From Deltaproteobacteria bacterium UBA7527 (GTDB taxonomy: Bacteria > Desulfobacterota > Syntrophorhabdia > Syntrophorhabdales > Syntrophorhabdaceae): 7,622 nt of DNA. The translations under genes were made by a program, and so were the position numbers. The notes beneath the pieces are model-generated. The model searched no databases and was not told the DNA's origin. It worked only from the letters and a program-made list of their open reading frames with translations. Location of the stretch: NCBI GenBank assembly GCA_002478225.1, contig DLMV01000065.1:17877-25498 (forward strand), in the 5' to 3' direction. Positions 4,666 through 7,622 of the stretch are shown here, in pieces. The stretch's first letter is position 1, and every line of letters begins with the position of its first letter.

Positions 4666-6462
4666 ATGAAGCATATCAGGAATTTCAGCATCATAGCACA
4701 CATAGACCACGGGAAGTCGACCCTGGCAGACCGTCTGATCCAGTACACGAACCTCGTTGATGAGCGGCAGTTCCGCGACCAGATACTCGACACGATGGAC
4801 ATTGAGCGGGAACGGGGCATCACGATCAAGAGCCAGACCATTGATCTGCCGTATACAGACCGCGACGGCCGGGAGTTTGAGTTGAACCTCATCGACACCC
4901 CGGGGCATGTGGACTTCTCGTACGAGGTATCGCGGGCCCTTGCCTCCTGCGAAGGCGTCCTCCTCCTCGTCGACGCGTCGCAGGGCGTCGAGGCCCAGAC
5001 CCTTGCCAACCTTTATGCCGCGATGGAGCATGATCTTGTCATTATCCCCGTAATAAACAAGATAGACCTGCCGGTCGCCGATGTTGAAAGGGTAAAGCTC
5101 GAGATAGACCACGAGCTTGGGCTCGACCCTGATTCCGCCCTCCTCTGTTCAGCCAAGGAAGGGATAGGCATCGAGGACATCTTCGGTGCGATCATTAGCC
5201 GGATACCTCCTCCTGCCGGCGATCCGGACAGGCCGCTCTCGGCGCTCATCTTTGATGCCCACTATGATCCATTCAGGGGGACCATTGTAAGCTGCCGTCT
5301 GTTTGACGGCACTGTGCGGCCGGGCGACATGATACGGCTAATGTCGAACGGCATGGCATACAAGGTTGAAGAGGTCGGCATCTTCCGCCTCGCGCGGGAG
5401 CAAAGGAGAGAGCTTACGGCCGGTATGGTCGGCTACATTATCGCGGGCATCAAAACGGTGAGCGACACGAGGATAGGCGATACGATAACGCTCGACGCGG
5501 ATCCGGCGCCTTCTCCCCTGCCCGGCTTTAAGGAGGTTAAGCCCGTTGTCTTCTCCTCCATCTACCCCATCGCCTCAGATGATTACCAGTCGCTTCTCGA
5601 AGCGCTCGAGAAATACAAGCTCAACGACGCATCGCTGATCTATCAGAAGGATTCCTCGGCAGCGCTGGGGCAGGGCTTCCGGTGCGGCTTCCTGGGCCTG
5701 CTCCACCTTGAGATCGTACAGGAACGGCTCGAGCGTGAGTTCGACCAGTCGATCATCATGACTGCGCCGAGCGTCCAGTACCGTTTTATTCTGACCAACG
5801 GCGATGTCGTCACCGTTGACAACCCGCTCTACTATCCGGACCCGGTGAAGATCAAAGCGTCAGAGGAACCTTATATCAAGGCGAGCATCCTCGTGCCTGA
5901 GCGTTATGTAGGTGCTGTGATAAAGCTCTGCATGGAAAGACGCGGGATCAATTCCCACCTCAGCTACCCAACGCCGGGCAGGGTGGAGGTGACCTTCGAT
6001 ATGCCTCTCGCAGAGATCATCTTCGATTTCTACGACAAGCTGAAAAGCATCACGCAGGGATATGGTTCTTTTGACTACGAGATCACTGACTACCGGGAAA
6101 GCGACCTCGCGCGGCTCGATATCCTTGTAAACGGCGAGAAGGTCGACGCCCTCTCTATCCTCGTTCACAAAGAACGTGCCAGGGACCGCGCGGTTACCAT
6201 ATGCGAGAGACTGAAAGAGGAGATACCAAGACAGCAGTTCAAGATCGCCATACAGGGCGCCATCGGAGGCAAGATCATCGCCCGTTCTACTGTTTCGGCC
6301 TTCAGGAAGGATGTGACGGCTAAGTGCTACGGCGGAGACATAACAAGAAAGAGGAAGCTCCTGGAGAAGCAAAAAAAGGGCAAAAAGCGCATGCGGATGG
6401 TCGGCAACGTGGAGATACCCCAGAGCGCTTTCATGGCCGCGCTGAAGACCGACAATGAATGA
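4666..6462 (+). CDS. lepA: Elongation factor 4 (LepA), back-translocating ribosomal GTPase
   Basis: This 598-residue protein is collinear with E. coli LepA (599) end to end. EF4 binds the ribosome and hydrolyses GTP; it is linked to back-translocation, initiation and assembly. The GTPase domain shows G1 AHIDHGKS (11-18), the switch I RERGIT motif (48-53), G3 DTPGH (77-81), G4 NKID (131-134) and G5 SAK (162-164), all intact. A beta-barrel domain II and EF-G-like domains follow, including the conserved SSALG-type/GFRCGFLGLLH segment. The LepA-specific C-terminal domain ends with CYGGDITRKRK and a Lys-rich run (~554-576). An in-frame TAA at 4642-4644 prevents N-terminal extension, and the start matches the family. 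No good Shine-Dalgarno precedes it. hemW follows with an 8-base overlap, so the two are probably co-transcribed and translationally coupled. Confidence 0.98.
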   Translation: MKHIRNFSIIAHIDHGKSTLADRLIQYTNLVDERQFRDQILDTMDIERERGITIKSQTIDLPYTDRDGREFELNLIDTPGHVDFSYEVSRALASCEGVLLLVDASQGVEAQTLANLYAAMEHDLVIIPVINKIDLPVADVERVKLEIDHELGLDPDSALLCSAKEGIGIEDIFGAIISRIPPPAGDPDRPLSALIFDAHYDPFRGTIVSCRLFDGTVRPGDMIRLMSNGMAYKVEEVGIFRLAREQRRELTAGMVGYIIAGIKTVSDTRIGDTITLDADPAPSPLPGFKEVKPVVFSSIYPIASDDYQSLLEALEKYKLNDASLIYQKDSSAALGQGFRCGFLGLLHLEIVQERLEREFDQSIIMTAPSVQYRFILTNGDVVTVDNPLYYPDPVKIKASEEPYIKASILVPERYVGAVIKLCMERRGINSHLSYPTPGRVEVTFDMPLAEIIFDFYDKLKSITQGYGSFDYEITDYRESDLARLDILVNGEKVDALSILVHKERARDRAVTICERLKEEIPRQQFKIAIQGAIGGKIIARSTVSAFRKDVTAKCYGGDITRKRKLLEKQKKGKKRMRMVGNVEIPQSAFMAALKTDNE

Positions 6463-6477
6463 ACCGACAATGAATAA
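6448..6477 (+). repeat. 15-base tandem duplication across the lepA/hemW junction
   Basis: ACCGACAATGAATGA (6448-6462) is followed immediately by ACCGACAATGAATAA (6463-6477), differing at one of 15 positions. Each copy carries the lepA ending (Thr-Asp-Asn-Glu-stop in that frame) and a hemW-frame ATG. Confidence 0.9.
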
Positions 6478-7594
6478 GAAGAACCTGCCGGGGCTCTATG
6501 TCCATATCCCTTTTTGCAAGACCAAATGTCCATACTGTGATTTCTACTCCATCACGGACGCCTCCCTTACAGAATCCTGGCTTGAAGGGGTTCAAAAGGA
6601 GGTTCTTATATATAGCAAGGAAGGGTTTTCAGCCTTTGATACCCTCTACATTGGAGGGGGAACGCCGTCGCTCCTTGACGAACAGGGCCTTGAGCGATTG
6701 ATGGGCATTCTCAGGGATGGCTTTTCCTTTGTTCCGGACGCAGAGGCGACCATCGAGATGAACCCCGATGATGTTACTCCATCACTGCTTGCCCGATATA
6801 AGGGGTTTGGAATTAACCGTCTTAGCTTAGGGGTCCAGTCGTTACAGGAAGAGGAGCTTCGCTTTTTGCAGAGAAGACATACGGCAGTTGGGGCAGAGAG
6901 GGCTGTCGAGCTCATAAAATCCTCAGGCTTTCGTAATTTCAGCATCGACCTTATGTACGGTTTCCATGGTCAGACCAGAAAAAGCTGGGCCGACACCCTC
7001 AACCGGGTGCTTTCATGGGAACCCGCGCACCTTTCCTGCTATCAGTTGACCCTGTCAGGGGGAACACCCTTCGGCAGGATGGCTACGGAGGGTAGGCTCA
7101 ACAGGATGACCGAAGAACAGGAGAGACGGTTCTTTATCCATACCTCGCGTTTTTTGCAGGAGAATGGCTTTGTTCACTACGAGGTCTCGAACTTCGCAAG
7201 GGGAGAGGAATGTGTTTCACGGCATAACATGAAATACTGGCAGCGCACGCCGTATCTTGGGATTGGCCCTTCGGCGCATTCCTTCCGCGGCAAGGAGCGT
7301 TGGTGGAACTGCAGGTCTGTACAAGACTACTGCTGCCTCCTCCTGGAAGGTAAAAGGCCGGTAGTGGGAAGGGAAAGGCTTTCCTCAGAGCAAGCAAGAC
7401 TCGAGAAGCTCCTTCTCGGGTTCAGGACCAAAAATGGCGTGGATATAGATGATATTGTTAGTCAATCATCCGGCAGGGAGATGCTGGCACAGCTTACATC
7501 ATCCGGTATTGTCAGTTTTGCAGGGAAAAGGGTCTCGCCGACCATCAACGGCTACCTGATAGCAGACCGACTGCCCCTTATGTTTTCTTTTTGA
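6455..7594 (+). CDS. hemW: HemW-type radical SAM heme chaperone (HemN-like)
   Basis: The 379-residue length equals that of E. coli HemW (378). Residues 21-28 hold the radical SAM motif C-X3-C-X2-C (C21, C25, C28) that ligates a 4Fe-4S cluster. The following residues are Asp-Phe rather than the extra Cys of true HemN (C-X-C), which favours HemW. GGGTPS (67-72) is the SAM-binding glycine motif. HNMKYW (257-262) matches the HNXXYW signature of HemW, associated with heme binding. The N-terminal extension that HemN needs for coproporphyrinogen oxidation is absent. HemW proteins deliver heme to respiratory enzymes; annotations as coproporphyrinogen III oxidase are usually wrong for this subgroup. 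Start is ATG 6455 (overlapping lepA) or ATG 6470, five codons on; both lie in a tandem duplication and neither has a strong Shine-Dalgarno, which suggests coupling to lepA. The lepA-hemW order is common in bacteria. Confidence 0.95.
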   Translation: MNEPTMNKKNLPGLYVHIPFCKTKCPYCDFYSITDASLTESWLEGVQKEVLIYSKEGFSAFDTLYIGGGTPSLLDEQGLERLMGILRDGFSFVPDAEATIEMNPDDVTPSLLARYKGFGINRLSLGVQSLQEEELRFLQRRHTAVGAERAVELIKSSGFRNFSIDLMYGFHGQTRKSWADTLNRVLSWEPAHLSCYQLTLSGGTPFGRMATEGRLNRMTEEQERRFFIHTSRFLQENGFVHYEVSNFARGEECVSRHNMKYWQRTPYLGIGPSAHSFRGKERWWNCRSVQDYCCLLLEGKRPVVGRERLSSEQARLEKLLLGFRTKNGVDIDDIVSQSSGREMLAQLTSSGIVSFAGKRVSPTINGYLIADRLPLMFSF

Positions 7595-7613
7595 ACCCGG
7601 TAAAAGATTTCTA

Positions 7614-7619
7614 TTGACA
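7614..7619 (+). promoter_or_regulatory. Likely -35 box of the next transcription unit (cut by window edge)
   Basis: A perfect TTGACA begins 20 bases after the hemW stop, within an AT-rich sequence. The window ends 3 bases later, so the -10 cannot be checked. In many bacteria hemW is followed by hrcA-grpE-dnaK, which would make this a heat-shock operon promoter, but that is inference from gene order alone. Confidence 0.45.
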
Positions 7620-7622
7620 AAA

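Noticed and set aside
5860..6372. Minus-strand 170-residue frame inside lepA
   Set aside because: It is a shadow of lepA in high-GC coding sequence; the plus strand is fully conserved EF4 here.
6455..7594. HemN (oxygen-independent coproporphyrinogen III oxidase) as the identity of the radical SAM gene
   Set aside because: The fourth Cys of the HemN C-X3-C-X2-C-X-C motif is replaced by Phe, the N-terminal HemN extension is missing, and the HNXXYW HemW signature is present.

Overview
The window reads as a chromosomal segment of a Gram-negative bacterium, most plausibly a deltaproteobacterial (Desulfobacterota-like) lineage. This rests on secretory signal peptides that imply a periplasm, a lepA-hemW pair, and an AT-rich palindromic intergenic repeat of a kind I associate with such genomes. 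The taxonomy is inference; no marker here is decisive.

Left half, minus strand (about 4011 down to 1): a probable operon of five secreted proteins read right to left. The first gene encodes a ~460-residue protein with a signal peptide, a Cys-rich segment, a charged coiled coil, a linker with three LGLK motifs, and a C-terminal domain resembling circularly permuted NlpC/P60 (YiiX-like) papain-fold enzymes, with His before Cys. It is followed by four paralogous ankyrin-repeat proteins with gaps of 97, 40, 47 and 34 bases. All four have a 24-residue signal peptide ending in Ala, followed by G-(E/Q)-L-E. Three end in AGAR; the fourth, cut by the left edge, continues into a helical TPR-like region. 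A secreted enzyme followed by an expanded set of export-directed protein-binding repeats is the most unusual system in the window. An enzyme/inhibitor or effector/immunity relationship is a hypothesis only.

Middle (4012-4665): an ~80-base divergent promoter region, then a plus-strand gene with a strong ribosome binding site for a 116-residue protein I do not recognise. After it come 223 bases without a gene, holding a short 14-base-period direct repeat and a ~146-base imperfect inverted repeat ending shortly before lepA.

Right half, plus strand (4666-7594): lepA (elongation factor 4, full length) and hemW (radical SAM heme chaperone related to HemN, full length) overlap by 8 bases. A 15-base tandem duplication straddles the lepA stop and duplicates the hemW start codon. 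The last 28 bases hold a perfect TTGACA, probably the -35 box of the next transcription unit, which by common gene order could be hrcA-grpE-dnaK.
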